From Salinimicrobium sp035607535 (GTDB lineage: Bacteria; Bacteroidota; Bacteroidia; Flavobacteriales; Flavobacteriaceae), in the NCBI RefSeq assembly GCF_035607535.1, contig NZ_JAYDZX010000002.1, positions 186,001 to 250,000 on the forward strand: 64,000 bases of DNA. Reading direction: 5' to 3'. The notes under the pieces are model-generated. The model was not told the origin of the DNA, ran no database searches, and saw only the letters and a program-made list of their open reading frames with translations. The position numbers and the translations under genes are program-made. Of this stretch, positions 41,677 to 49,777 are shown in pieces; position 1 is the stretch's first letter; each line of letters opens with the position of its first letter.

Positions 41677-44466
41677 TTAAAAGTTATAGTTGATTCCCAG
41701 CGATAGAACTGCTCCCCTGCTATAGGATCTAACGGTTTCTGTAGTTTCTATTCCTGTGGTAGAGGGCTTCACATCCTGCACTCTTTCTATAAGTGGGTTT
41801 AGAAGATTCTTTCCGGTAAACTTGATTTCCCAATTTTCTCCCAGGTCCTGCCTAAGCATGGCATTGAGAGTTACAAAACCTTTTTCAACAATAGCATCAT
41901 TGTAAAAGGTTTCACTTTCGGTCTGTCTTTCGGGAGCACCAAGAGCATAGATCTTGTCTGATGCATAATTTGCAATGAGACTGACCATAAATGGATTTTC
42001 TATTCCCACTACCAGGTTAAGAGAACCATTAAAGATCCAGTCCGATGCGCCTTGTAAGCCGGTCTCGGTTAAACCTTTATATCTAAAGGTGCGTAACAGC
42101 TGGCCGTCGTCATTTCTCAATTCCTTCAGGTCTTGTGAATGCCACATACGGGAAGCATTAAAATCAAGGTTGAAATCATAGGCCGCACCGTCTTCCATTC
42201 TAATTACTTCAAGGCGACTTTCAAGCTCAAATCCTAAAATCTCTGCTTGTTCCCCTGCATTGAAATAAGAGAAGACTCCTGCAGAACCCCGGTCCTGAAC
42301 TTTATTTATAGGATCTTCTATTTTTTTGTAAAAACCGGTAAGGGATAATAATTCTCCTGCCGAAGGGAAAAATTCATACTTGATGTCTAGGTTGTAGTTG
42401 GTAGATGCCAGAAGAGATGGGTTACCTCTGGTGACCTGACCCGTCTGAGAAACATATTCAAAGGGAGCTACCTCCTTAAACTCGGGTAAAGTGAGGGTTT
42501 TGCTGGCAGCTATCCTTAGGTTTGACCTGTCGCTTAAAGCGTAACGCAGATTTATTGCAGGATAAAGATTGTCATAGGACAAAGCTGAAGTTCCGGTTCT
42601 TCCGGGGATATTCCCCACATTATACACCACGTCCAGTTGATCCTTTTGATAACGCATCCCGGCGTTGATATTCAATTTGTTCCAGCCAATATTCAGACTT
42701 GCAAAACCTGCTGCCGATTCCAGATTACCCCTGTACCTGTCGGGCTGGAGGGTATTATTTATTTCGAGGGATCCGTTGTTAATGTTTTCTTCAGTAAAAA
42801 CTTCAGTAAGATTTTCTATTGAAGATGGAGTAAGGCTTCGGTTTGAAAACTCCTCCAGCCCGAGAAATCGGGAAATAAAGTCTCTTTCTTTATACCTGTA
42901 GGTACCTCCCAAATCAATTTGAAGCTGTCTTTCTTCGGCTGTAAAAATTTCCAGTTGATCCTGAATCCTGGCGTTGAATTCATAATCATCGATCTCCTGA
43001 TAGCTTTTTCTCTGCTGGTAGCCACCGGTGTCTCCCAAATAAACTACATCATCATTGAAGTTGACCTCATTTCTTATACGATTAGGTTCATCGGCATTTA
43101 CAAGGTTTAAGCCGGCCGCCCATTCAAGAACATTTCTGTCACCGAGCCTATGCTCACCCATTAATTGATTTACCCAAAGTCGGGTTTGCCTGGTGTTTTG
43201 ATCCCTCACAAATTGTGAAAGGCCGTCGTTGGGATCTGTTTCTTCAAAAATAAAACCCTCCTGATTCCTTCCGCCTTCATAAACATTGTCTGAAAGTTTA
43301 TTGATCAAAAGGCTGTTTGCTCTAAGATTGTTGTTCGCATTGAATTCATAAGCAACAGTGGCGAGACCGGTAGTATTGATGGTCCTGGAATAAACCGAAG
43401 CATCTGTGATAGTATCTGTAATGAAGTTGGCACGAAACTCCCGGAAAACTCCTTCGGTATATTGATAATCTACATCCTGAGAGGCAGTAAACAGGACTTC
43501 AAAGTTTTGGCCGAACCTTTTTCCGGCCGTAAGGTTGTACTTGTAATTCATCGGGAGCTCTGCAGTACCCGGTTTCCAGTCCTGGAAGATCAATTTATAT
43601 TCTGAAGCCTTTCCTCCGGTGTAAAAACCGAGATCCACATTTTGCATGTTTGGAGAGACTTTGAAGTTGTCAAAGATACCCTCCCGGGCAACGTTGGTGT
43701 TTATTCCTGCACCTGCTCCGAAACTCAGTTCATTAGCTCCTGCCAGTTCTCGTGTAGAAATATTAATATTTCCTGAAGCCTGATCAGCCGAAATACTGGA
43801 AGAGTAGGTTTTACTTATGGCAACACTCTGAATTATTCCTGTAGAAAACAGCTCCAGATCAATGTTCTTTCGTTCAACATCGTCTGAAGGAATAGGAAGA
43901 CCGTTAAGAGTAGTATATAAATACCGGTCTCCAAGGCCCCTGACGAAAATATCACCCGATGCTTCACTGCTGGTTACCCCCGGGAGTCGGGTGGTAGCTT
44001 TGGCAGCATCGGAGATCCCCAGTTTAGCTAATTCCCTGGCTCCAATGCTTTCCTTAATTTCTATTGCCCTTTTCTGTTCCAGTAATAATGCTACTTCAGA
44101 ATCTTTTCGGGAAACGGTTGAAATTACTACTTCATCTAAGCTGGCGGCACTGGCACCAAGCTCTGCATGTATTTCTGTTACTCTTCCTGGCTCAACACTT
44201 ACCGGTATCTCTACCTGTTCGTATCCTACAAAGCTTAAAATTAGGAAATATGAGCCGGGGCGTAAATCGTCAATTTGAAACAATCCTTCCAGATTAGTTG
44301 TAGTGCCTTTATCACTTCCTTTAATCAAGACATTAGCAAAAGGGAGAGGTGCTCCCCGCATTTCTTTGTCGGCAATTTTACCTGCTATGGTGCCGGTTTC
44401 TGTTTCCTGGGAGTGAACAGCCATGGTTAAAAGAGCTGTTATAGCAAAAGTCAATAGATATCTCAT
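41677..44466 (-). CDS. TonB-dependent receptor, probably phosphate-regulon linked
   Basis: A 929-residue outer-membrane receptor. A signal peptide ends in AVHSQ; a carboxypeptidase-regulatory-like domain (about 25-110) precedes the plug (IKESIGARELAKLGISDAAK, RLPGVTSSEASGDIFVRGLG) and the barrel ends in GAVLSLGINYNF. The ATG at 44466 is used, since an upstream TTG would precede the leader by 16 residues. The promoter region at 44547-44569 shares a 12-bp core with the PhoB-like gene's promoter, so both are probably controlled by that regulator. Substrate unknown; a phosphorus-containing compound is inferred only from this context. Confidence 0.9.
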   Translation of the reverse strand: MRYLLTFAITALLTMAVHSQETETGTIAGKIADKEMRGAPLPFANVLIKGSDKGTTTNLEGLFQIDDLRPGSYFLILSFVGYEQVEIPVSVEPGRVTEIHAELGASAASLDEVVISTVSRKDSEVALLLEQKRAIEIKESIGARELAKLGISDAAKATTRLPGVTSSEASGDIFVRGLGDRYLYTTLNGLPIPSDDVERKNIDLELFSTGIIQSVAISKTYSSSISADQASGNINISTRELAGANELSFGAGAGINTNVAREGIFDNFKVSPNMQNVDLGFYTGGKASEYKLIFQDWKPGTAELPMNYKYNLTAGKRFGQNFEVLFTASQDVDYQYTEGVFREFRANFITDTITDASVYSRTINTTGLATVAYEFNANNNLRANSLLINKLSDNVYEGGRNQEGFIFEETDPNDGLSQFVRDQNTRQTRLWVNQLMGEHRLGDRNVLEWAAGLNLVNADEPNRIRNEVNFNDDVVYLGDTGGYQQRKSYQEIDDYEFNARIQDQLEIFTAEERQLQIDLGGTYRYKERDFISRFLGLEEFSNRSLTPSSIENLTEVFTEENINNGSLEINNTLQPDRYRGNLESAAGFASLNIGWNKLNINAGMRYQKDQLDVVYNVGNIPGRTGTSALSYDNLYPAINLRYALSDRSNLRIAASKTLTLPEFKEVAPFEYVSQTGQVTRGNPSLLASTNYNLDIKYEFFPSAGELLSLTGFYKKIEDPINKVQDRGSAGVFSYFNAGEQAEILGFELESRLEVIRMEDGAAYDFNLDFNASRMWHSQDLKELRNDDGQLLRTFRYKGLTETGLQGASDWIFNGSLNLVVGIENPFMVSLIANYASDKIYALGAPERQTESETFYNDAIVEKGFVTLNAMLRQDLGENWEIKFTGKNLLNPLIERVQDVKPSTTGIETTETVRSYSRGAVLSLGINYNF

Positions 44467-44546
44467 TTTGTCGAGTTTGAATGCGGCAAAGAAAACGGAG
44501 CAATGTAAATGCACCGTTAAGCTGAGATTAAAGAACTATCACTACT

Positions 44547-44569
44547 AGGTTAGCTTAATATTAAGAGTA
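44547..44569 (-). promoter_or_regulatory. Pho-like box upstream of the TonB receptor operon
   Basis: Contains AGGTTAGCTTAA (44547-44558), identical to 45103-45114, followed by TATTAAG. Aligned with the phoB box it shows two TTA-containing half-sites 11 bp apart. A TTACATTG -7-like element lies about 38 bp closer to the receptor, the same spacing as at the phoB promoter. Confidence 0.65.
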
Positions 44570-44880
44570 GATGACGACCTTATTATATGAACTTTCAGGG
44601 AAGAAACTTGTTCTATTTAAGCTGGCGGTAAGCGACTAGTTCCGTTTTTGGCAGGCTACTAATCAGGATCATGAAAGGCCCGGCAACAGAAGCTACCGTA
44701 TGGTGGTCCTTGAGGAAAAGTGAAAAGAGAAGATTTGTTATGTCAGCTCGTTTGAGTTGCTGAAGAAATTGAAAAGGAAGGAATGAAATTAGTCTGGATT
44801 GGTGACATCTAAACCGCATTCTCCTTTTATGTCGTTTAATTTAAAAGTTTAGTAATCTTAGCTTTACATACCGAACCGCC

Positions 44881-44895
44881 AAAAATGCCATTTTT
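44881..44895. repeat. Copy of the dispersed palindrome AAAAATGNCATTTTT
   Basis: AAAAATGCCATTTTT in the intergenic region upstream of the orphan terminator. Confidence 0.75.
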
Positions 44896-44960
44896 GAACT
44901 TCTTAATGTGCATTGAGAAATTCATATTATCTTAGTTTTTGTCGATTTAGATGTATGAAG

Positions 44961-44988
44961 GGTTGCCTTGGCCAGGCAACCTTTTTTT
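44961..44988 (+). terminator. Orphan intrinsic terminator, possible small-RNA 3' end
   Basis: GGTTGCCT and AGGCAACC pair perfectly around a 5-base loop and are followed by seven Ts on the plus strand only. No plus-strand gene lies upstream (the neighbour is read leftward), so it should end a short noncoding transcript starting somewhere in 44820-44950. Confidence 0.8.
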
Positions 44989-45093
44989 GTCCCTGTTTTA
45001 GCTGTGCCTTTCCTTACTATTTCCTCTTCGTGTTCAAAAATATTCTCCTGGTATTCTTTTATAATCTTCTTTTAGCATTCAAAAAGCTGGTAT

Positions 45094-45120
45094 GTAACCT
45101 TAAGGTTAGCTTAAGGTTAC
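45094..45120 (+). promoter_or_regulatory. Pho-like palindromic box upstream of the PhoB-like gene
   Basis: GTAACCTTAAG and CTTAAGGTTAC form a perfect 11-bp inverted repeat with a 5-base spacer, also readable as two TTAAGGTTA direct repeats 11 bp apart, the spacing used by OmpR/PhoB-type regulators. A TTG (45137-45139) and TATATTTT (45156-45163) promoter-like pair follows, so the box sits just upstream of -33. Confidence 0.7.
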
Positions 45121-45195
45121 TAAAAGTTTAGAGCAATTGGCACTTCATTATAATCTATATTTTTACAGTAAATTTACTGAAACAGCTATAGTAGC

Positions 45196-45882
45196 ATGAG
45201 AAAAAATGACATCTGCATCCTATTGGTAGACGATGAACCCGACATTATAGAGATCATCAGATACAACTTAACAGCTGAAGGCTACAAAGTAGCCACTGCC
45301 GAAAACGGTCTTAAAGCATTAAAGGCTGCCAAAAAACACAATCCCCATCTTATTATCCTGGATGTTATGATGCCCGAAATGGATGGGATAGAGACCTGTA
45401 TCCAAATGCGGAAGGATCCTGACCTCGCTGATACCTTGATCACCTTTTTGACGGCAAGGGGAGAAGATTATTCTCAAATGGCAGGTTTTGATGCAGGTGC
45501 AGATGATTATATTACCAAACCTATCAAGCCGAAGGTGCTCATCAGTAAAGTAAAGGCTCTATTGAGACGTCTTAATGATGATTCCACGAGGCGATCTGAA
45601 GTGATCACAGCAGGGAATCTCGAGATAAATCGGGAGGAGTATAAAGTAACGAGGGGAGAAGATCTGATCTCTTTACCCCGAAAGGAATTTGAGCTCCTGT
45701 ATCTATTGGCTTCTCAGCCCGGCCGTGTCTTTCAGCGTGATGAGATCCTGGAAAGGGTATGGGGAAATGAAGTTGTGGTAGGAGGTAGAACGATAGATGT
45801 TCACATCAGGAAATTAAGGGAAAAAATAGGTGATGAAAGTATTCAGACAATAAAAGGAGTAGGCTATAAGTTTGTAGAGTAA
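45196..45882 (+). CDS. PhoB-like response regulator (OmpR family)
   Basis: A 228-residue regulator: receiver domain with D12, D13 and phospho-acceptor D56 (LDVMMPEMDG), KPIKP as the conserved Lys region, and a winged-helix output domain with the LPRKEFELLYLLASQPGRVF and VGGRTIDVHIRKLREKI signature. Phosphorylated by the kinase encoded next, overlapping by one base. The 11-bp-repeat box in its own promoter suggests autoregulation. PhoB identity is inferred from the PhoR-like partner; other OmpR members cannot be excluded. Confidence 0.9.
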   Translation: MRKNDICILLVDDEPDIIEIIRYNLTAEGYKVATAENGLKALKAAKKHNPHLIILDVMMPEMDGIETCIQMRKDPDLADTLITFLTARGEDYSQMAGFDAGADDYITKPIKPKVLISKVKALLRRLNDDSTRRSEVITAGNLEINREEYKVTRGEDLISLPRKEFELLYLLASQPGRVFQRDEILERVWGNEVVVGGRTIDVHIRKLREKIGDESIQTIKGVGYKFVE

Positions 45883-46958
45883 TGGCAAAAACGTTTAGGC
45901 GCTCATACAAATTTGCGATAAAGACTTCCATCTATATCAGTCTCTTCCTTACCGGAGTTTCGGCTGTTTTTCTTGTTATTCATGATGCGTATTCAGAGTG
46001 GGCACTGTTGATCTACGCGATATGCTGTTTTGTTTTTGCTTTCTTGATCATTCAATACAGGGTAGAGGTCTTCATTTACAAAAAGATCAAGAAGATCTAT
46101 GAAAATGTGAGTATGCTGAGTGCTTCTCCTTTAAATCCTGAACAGGTTACTACAGACATGGCTACCTTGTCCCAGGAAGTGCAAAAGTTTGCTGAGGGGA
46201 AGAAACTTGAAATAGAGGCTCTAAAGGTTCGGGACTCCTATCGCAAGGAATTCATGGGTAATATTTCCCACGAATTAAAAACTCCGCTTTTTACAGTACA
46301 GGGCTATATAGAAACTTTGCTGGATGGGGCTATGAAAGACAAGGCGGTGAGAAAACAATATCTTACCCGTGCAGCAAAAGGTGTAGAGAGACTGGTGTAT
46401 ATAGTGCAGGACCTGGATATGATCACCAAACTGGAAACGGGAGATCTACGGCTCAACCGGGAGGTTTTTGATATTGTTGAGTTGGTCCAGAATGTTTTCG
46501 ATCTTTTGGAAATGAAAGCAGCAAAGAAAAATATTAGCCTGCTTTTTGAAACTACGTATGCTCCTATTTATGTAAAGGCCGATAAAGAAAGAATTCAGCA
46601 AGTAGTGACCAACCTGCTGGTGAATTCCATCAAGTATGGAAAGAATGACGGTACGACAGAAGTATCTATTGAAGAACATTCTAAGAGGAAGATCATCATT
46701 AGGGTGAGCGATAATGGAGAAGGTATTCAAAAACAGCATATTCCCAGACTGTTTGAGAGGTTCTACAGGGTCGACAAGAGTGGATCGCGAAAAGAAGGAG
46801 GTTCAGGTTTGGGGTTGGCTATAGTCAAACATTTACTGGAAGCTCACAAAGAGAAAATTTTCGTTGAAAGCACTTTTGGAGTTGGCAGTGAGTTTTCATT
46901 TACTTTGAAAAAGGCTAAAAAGTCGAGAGTAGTCACAAACGAAACCAGGGTCTCTTAA
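45882..46958 (+). CDS. PhoR-like sensor histidine kinase
   Basis: A 358-residue kinase with two close TM helices (about 15-33 and 41-59) and only a few residues outside the membrane, so it has no periplasmic sensor domain; no PAS domain is apparent. The H-box is FMGNISHELKTPLFTVQGYI with His130, and the ATPase domain has LVNSIKYGKNDG, VSDNGEGI and GGSGLGLAIVK. This short form fits a PhoR that senses through another protein. The 3' 63 bp overlap the convergent glycosyltransferase gene. Confidence 0.9.
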   Translation: MAKTFRRSYKFAIKTSIYISLFLTGVSAVFLVIHDAYSEWALLIYAICCFVFAFLIIQYRVEVFIYKKIKKIYENVSMLSASPLNPEQVTTDMATLSQEVQKFAEGKKLEIEALKVRDSYRKEFMGNISHELKTPLFTVQGYIETLLDGAMKDKAVRKQYLTRAAKGVERLVYIVQDLDMITKLETGDLRLNREVFDIVELVQNVFDLLEMKAAKKNISLLFETTYAPIYVKADKERIQQVVTNLLVNSIKYGKNDGTTEVSIEEHSKRKIIIRVSDNGEGIQKQHIPRLFERFYRVDKSGSRKEGGSGLGLAIVKHLLEAHKEKIFVESTFGVGSEFSFTLKKAKKSRVVTNETRVS

Positions 46959-47954
46959 TCCTGAATAATTTTCCCCTGTTTCCAGTTTTTTTAAACTGAA
47001 ATATCTTTGATCACAGTAAGGTGCAAATCCCAATTTCATCATTCTTTCTGCGAGATATTCCTGCTCAAATTGCCCAGGAGTGGGTATAAAAAAAGCCTTT
47101 TTTTCGAGCTTTGCAAGATCCATAAGGGTGGTATAGCCCGAACGTGCAATGATGATTTCACTGCTGTTTAATGCGTGCTCAAGCTCTTTTCCAAAAAGGT
47201 AATTTTTAACCTCAATATTAGGAGTCGATTGTTCAAATGGTTGGTCATCGATAACACCACGCACGAACAGGATCTTTTTCGTGGAGCTTTTTAACCGGGA
47301 AAGGAGGATCTTCTCCAGTAGTCCCCTTTGTGGCTCGGGACCCGAAAGTAAAACCATATAATGATATTTCCTCTCCAGGTCATTCTTTTCAAAGCGACTC
47401 AAAATTCCGAGATATTGAACGTTCTCCCCAGCCTTCTTCAGGTGTCCTAAAAATCCGCTGAGGTTGGGTCTTTTGGGAGCATCGGGCACCCAGCATTCAT
47501 CATATTTCCTAATGTACTCCTGGTGTATCCTGCTGCTTAAAAAAGTAGTGTTACCCGAAAGTACATTAAGTTGATGAGTTATAAAGACATTGGGAAGATG
47601 CTTGTACCGCACCCCAAACCGACTATCAGAAATTATTCCGTGAAGATTCAGTTTCTCCACAAGGGCGCGGGTAGCTTTCTTTTCCTTTTTGATGTTCTTT
47701 AAAATGTGCGGACTGTCAAGTAGAAGTTTCCATTTGAGCAAACTTCCGCGGCTGGTATACGTGATATTGTAGGAAGGAAGTTCGAATGCTTTAAGATGTG
47801 GAAATTCCTTCTTTAGAAGTTCAAGTGCTGCTCCATCTGAAGCTATGATAGGAGTAAAACCCTTTTCTTCCAGCTTTTTTATCAGTGGAATACAGCGCGT
47901 GGCATGTCCTAACCCCCAGTTGATCGGGGCAACCAGAATCCTTCTACTTCGCAT
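46896..47954 (-). CDS. Glycosyltransferase, MurG-like GT-B fold
   Basis: A 352-residue protein starting at 47954 (MRSRRILVAPINWGLGHATR), the typical GT-B glycine-rich N-terminal loop with HATR. The donor-site region is VEVKNYLFGKELEHALNSSE followed by IIARSGYTTLMDLAKLEKKA and PGQFEQEYLAERM, similar to UDP-GlcNAc-type transferases. Acceptor unknown. Its last 63 bp overlap the phoR-like 3' end in antisense, an unusually long coding overlap. Confidence 0.85.
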   Translation of the reverse strand: MRSRRILVAPINWGLGHATRCIPLIKKLEEKGFTPIIASDGAALELLKKEFPHLKAFELPSYNITYTSRGSLLKWKLLLDSPHILKNIKKEKKATRALVEKLNLHGIISDSRFGVRYKHLPNVFITHQLNVLSGNTTFLSSRIHQEYIRKYDECWVPDAPKRPNLSGFLGHLKKAGENVQYLGILSRFEKNDLERKYHYMVLLSGPEPQRGLLEKILLSRLKSSTKKILFVRGVIDDQPFEQSTPNIEVKNYLFGKELEHALNSSEIIIARSGYTTLMDLAKLEKKAFFIPTPGQFEQEYLAERMMKLGFAPYCDQRYFSLKKLETGENYSGLRDPGFVCDYSRLFSLFQSK

Positions 47955-48021
47955 TAAACAAATATAATTGAAAAGGCTGTGGGGGATTTTATTTATTTTT
48001 ACCAAAATATTATTTTTTCAG

Positions 48022-48696
48022 GTGGGAAGTAAGAATAAGTTAAAGAGGTTTAGAGAAAATGAAACTTTTTCCAATGTGATTCAGCCGCAAAGGGAAGAGA
48101 TCCTGGAAGGGAACTTTGAGTACAGGGGCAAATGGGGAAGTCACTTCTTTAAGAATGAAAAACCTCTCGTCCTGGAACTCGGCTGTGGTAAAGGAGAATA
48201 CAGTGTAGGCCTTGCCGAGGCCTATCCCGAAAAGAACTTTATTGGAATTGACATAAAAGGTGCGCGCTTTTGGAGAGGAGCAAAAACAGCTTTGGAAGAA
48301 GGGCTTCAAAATGTGGCTTTTTTGAGAAGTCAGATAGAGCTTATAGATCTTCTGTTTGCAGAGCAAGAAGTTGACGAGATCTGGATCACGTTTCCCGATC
48401 CTCAGATTAAATACAAAAGGACCAAACATCGCATGACCAATTCTGAATTCCTGCAGAAATACAAAAAGATCCTGAAACCTCAGGGATTGGTCAATCTCAA
48501 GACCGACAGTGAGTTCATGCACGGTTACACTCTGGGACTCCTCCACGGCGAAGGTCATGAGGTTATACAGGCCAATCACAATGTCTACAAAAATGACTAT
48601 TCTCCAAAAGAAGTGACCGGCATACAGACTTTTTACGAAAAACAGTATCTTGAACAGGGAAAACCTATAACTTACGTACAGTTTAGGATAAAATAA
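48022..48696 (+). CDS. trmB: tRNA (guanine-46-N7)-methyltransferase
   Basis: A 224-residue SAM-dependent enzyme for m7G46 in the variable loop of tRNA. The SAM site is LVLELGCGKGEYSVGLAE, with NFIGIDIKGARFW, and the family motif WITFPDPQIKYKRTKHR. The GTG at 48022 gives the usual Bacteroidota N terminus GSKNKLKRFRENETF; an upstream ATG at 47968 would add residues that do not fit the family. Confidence 0.96.
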   Translation: MGSKNKLKRFRENETFSNVIQPQREEILEGNFEYRGKWGSHFFKNEKPLVLELGCGKGEYSVGLAEAYPEKNFIGIDIKGARFWRGAKTALEEGLQNVAFLRSQIELIDLLFAEQEVDEIWITFPDPQIKYKRTKHRMTNSEFLQKYKKILKPQGLVNLKTDSEFMHGYTLGLLHGEGHEVIQANHNVYKNDYSPKEVTGIQTFYEKQYLEQGKPITYVQFRIK

Positions 48697-48702
48697 TCGC
48701 CT

Positions 48703-49326
48703 TTGGAGGAAACTAAAATTTTCCTTATTACCTATTTTGCAGCTTTACTGGGTGTGGTTCCCCCGGGTCTCGTGAACATGAGTGTGGCCAAAACCTGTGT
48801 TAAAAGAGGTAAGAAGAATGGGATTTATATGGCCTTTGGGGCTTCCTTTATCGTACTACTCCAGGCTGCCCTGGCGATCATGCTCGCCAGGTATATCTTT
48901 GACAATACTTATATCAATAATGTGCTTCTACGCGCAGGGCTGGTGATCTTTTTGATCATGATGTTCTATTTTCTGTTGATGGCCCAGCGCAAGAGAAAGG
49001 AGGTAGAAGTCACCCCGACTTCCGGCTTTAGAAGTATTCTAAAAGGTATGATGATAGGAGTGCTTAATATTTTTCCCATTCCTTTTTTTGTCGCCCTTGC
49101 TGCTGCCTTGAACGTTCATGGCGATATTGAGTACCACCTCCTGAACAATACCGCCTTCGTCCTTGCAGCTTCTCTTGGTACTTTCACTACCCTATATTTA
49201 TATGCTCTTTTCTTCGCAAAAATTGAAGCTGAAGGAACCTATTTTGCCAGGTACTCGAACTACTTTATGGCGGCCCTTATGCTTATCCTCGTTGTTATCA
49301 CTTTTATTAGGATCTTTTCTCAATAA
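48703..49326 (+). CDS. LysE-type transporter family protein
   Basis: A 207-residue membrane protein with six hydrophobic helices. The N-terminal FAALLGVVPPGLVNMSVAKTCVKRGKKNG matches the LysE/RhtB export family, moving amino acids out of the cell. Start is TTG at 48703, with a GGAGGA right after it; no in-frame ATG precedes the first helix. Its stop overlaps the next ATG by one base, so it is cotranscribed with trmB and the alkyltransferase-like gene. Confidence 0.85.
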   Translation: MEETKIFLITYFAALLGVVPPGLVNMSVAKTCVKRGKKNGIYMAFGASFIVLLQAALAIMLARYIFDNTYINNVLLRAGLVIFLIMMFYFLLMAQRKRKEVEVTPTSGFRSILKGMMIGVLNIFPIPFFVALAAALNVHGDIEYHLLNNTAFVLAASLGTFTTLYLYALFFAKIEAEGTYFARYSNYFMAALMLILVVITFIRIFSQ

Positions 49327-49652
49327 TGGCTAAAGATTCCTTTTTTGCACGGGTATATGAGGTGGTGAGGCAAATACCGCCGGGAAGAGTGACCAGTTAC
49401 GGGGCTATAGCACGTTTTCTCGGTGCTGCCGGAAGTTCAAGAATGGTAGGTTGGGCAATGAACAATGCTTCCAAGATGGAGGATATTCCTGCACAGAGAG
49501 TGGTTAACAGGAATGGCTTGTTAACCGGTAAACATCATTTTCCCGGTACCCGCGTAATGGAGCAAATGCTCCAGGCCGAAGGAGTGGAAGTAAAGGATGA
49601 TAAGGTGGTACATTTCAAAGAATTATTCTGGGATCCAAATAAAGAACTCTAG
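49326..49652 (+). CDS. Alkyltransferase-like protein (MGMT family without catalytic Cys)
   Basis: A 108-residue protein homologous to the DNA-binding domain of O6-alkylguanine-DNA alkyltransferase: YEVVRQIPPGRVTSYGAIAR, GSSRMVGWAMNNASK. The active-site PCHRV is PAQRVV, so Cys is replaced by Ala and it cannot take up alkyl groups. Such ATL proteins bind O6-alkylguanine lesions and hand them to nucleotide-excision repair. Third gene after trmB and the LysE-type exporter. Confidence 0.93.
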   Translation: MAKDSFFARVYEVVRQIPPGRVTSYGAIARFLGAAGSSRMVGWAMNNASKMEDIPAQRVVNRNGLLTGKHHFPGTRVMEQMLQAEGVEVKDDKVVHFKELFWDPNKEL

Positions 49653-49777
49653 CTTATCTCAGCATTGTTTTTATCAATCATCAAAATTGGGTAATAACTT
49701 CGTTATCTTAGGTTTTCGCTTTATATTTGCGTTTAGAATGAATCTACATAAGGTTCTAAATTATCGATGATAACAGC

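Larger units (their letters stand above)
44570..45093. other. Gene-less stretch between the divergent receptor and PhoB-like genes
   Basis: The 729-bp intergenic region (44467-45195) holds two Pho-like boxes, one copy of the dispersed palindrome (44881-44895) and an orphan terminator (44961-44988). Short open frames such as 44613-44819 (minus) show no family or start signal. The left part (44570-44820) is unexplained. Confidence 0.6.

Noticed and set aside
44613..44819. 68-residue open frame on the minus strand in the receptor/PhoB intergenic region
   Set aside because: No family, no promoter or start signal, and composition unlike the neighbouring proteins; treated as chance or a remnant.
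44913..45131. 72-residue open frame across the orphan terminator
   Set aside because: It reads through a strong terminator and the Pho-like box, with Phe/Cys-rich composition typical of spurious frames.
48040..48579. 179-residue antisense frame within trmB
   Set aside because: Shadow of a well-identified gene in another frame.
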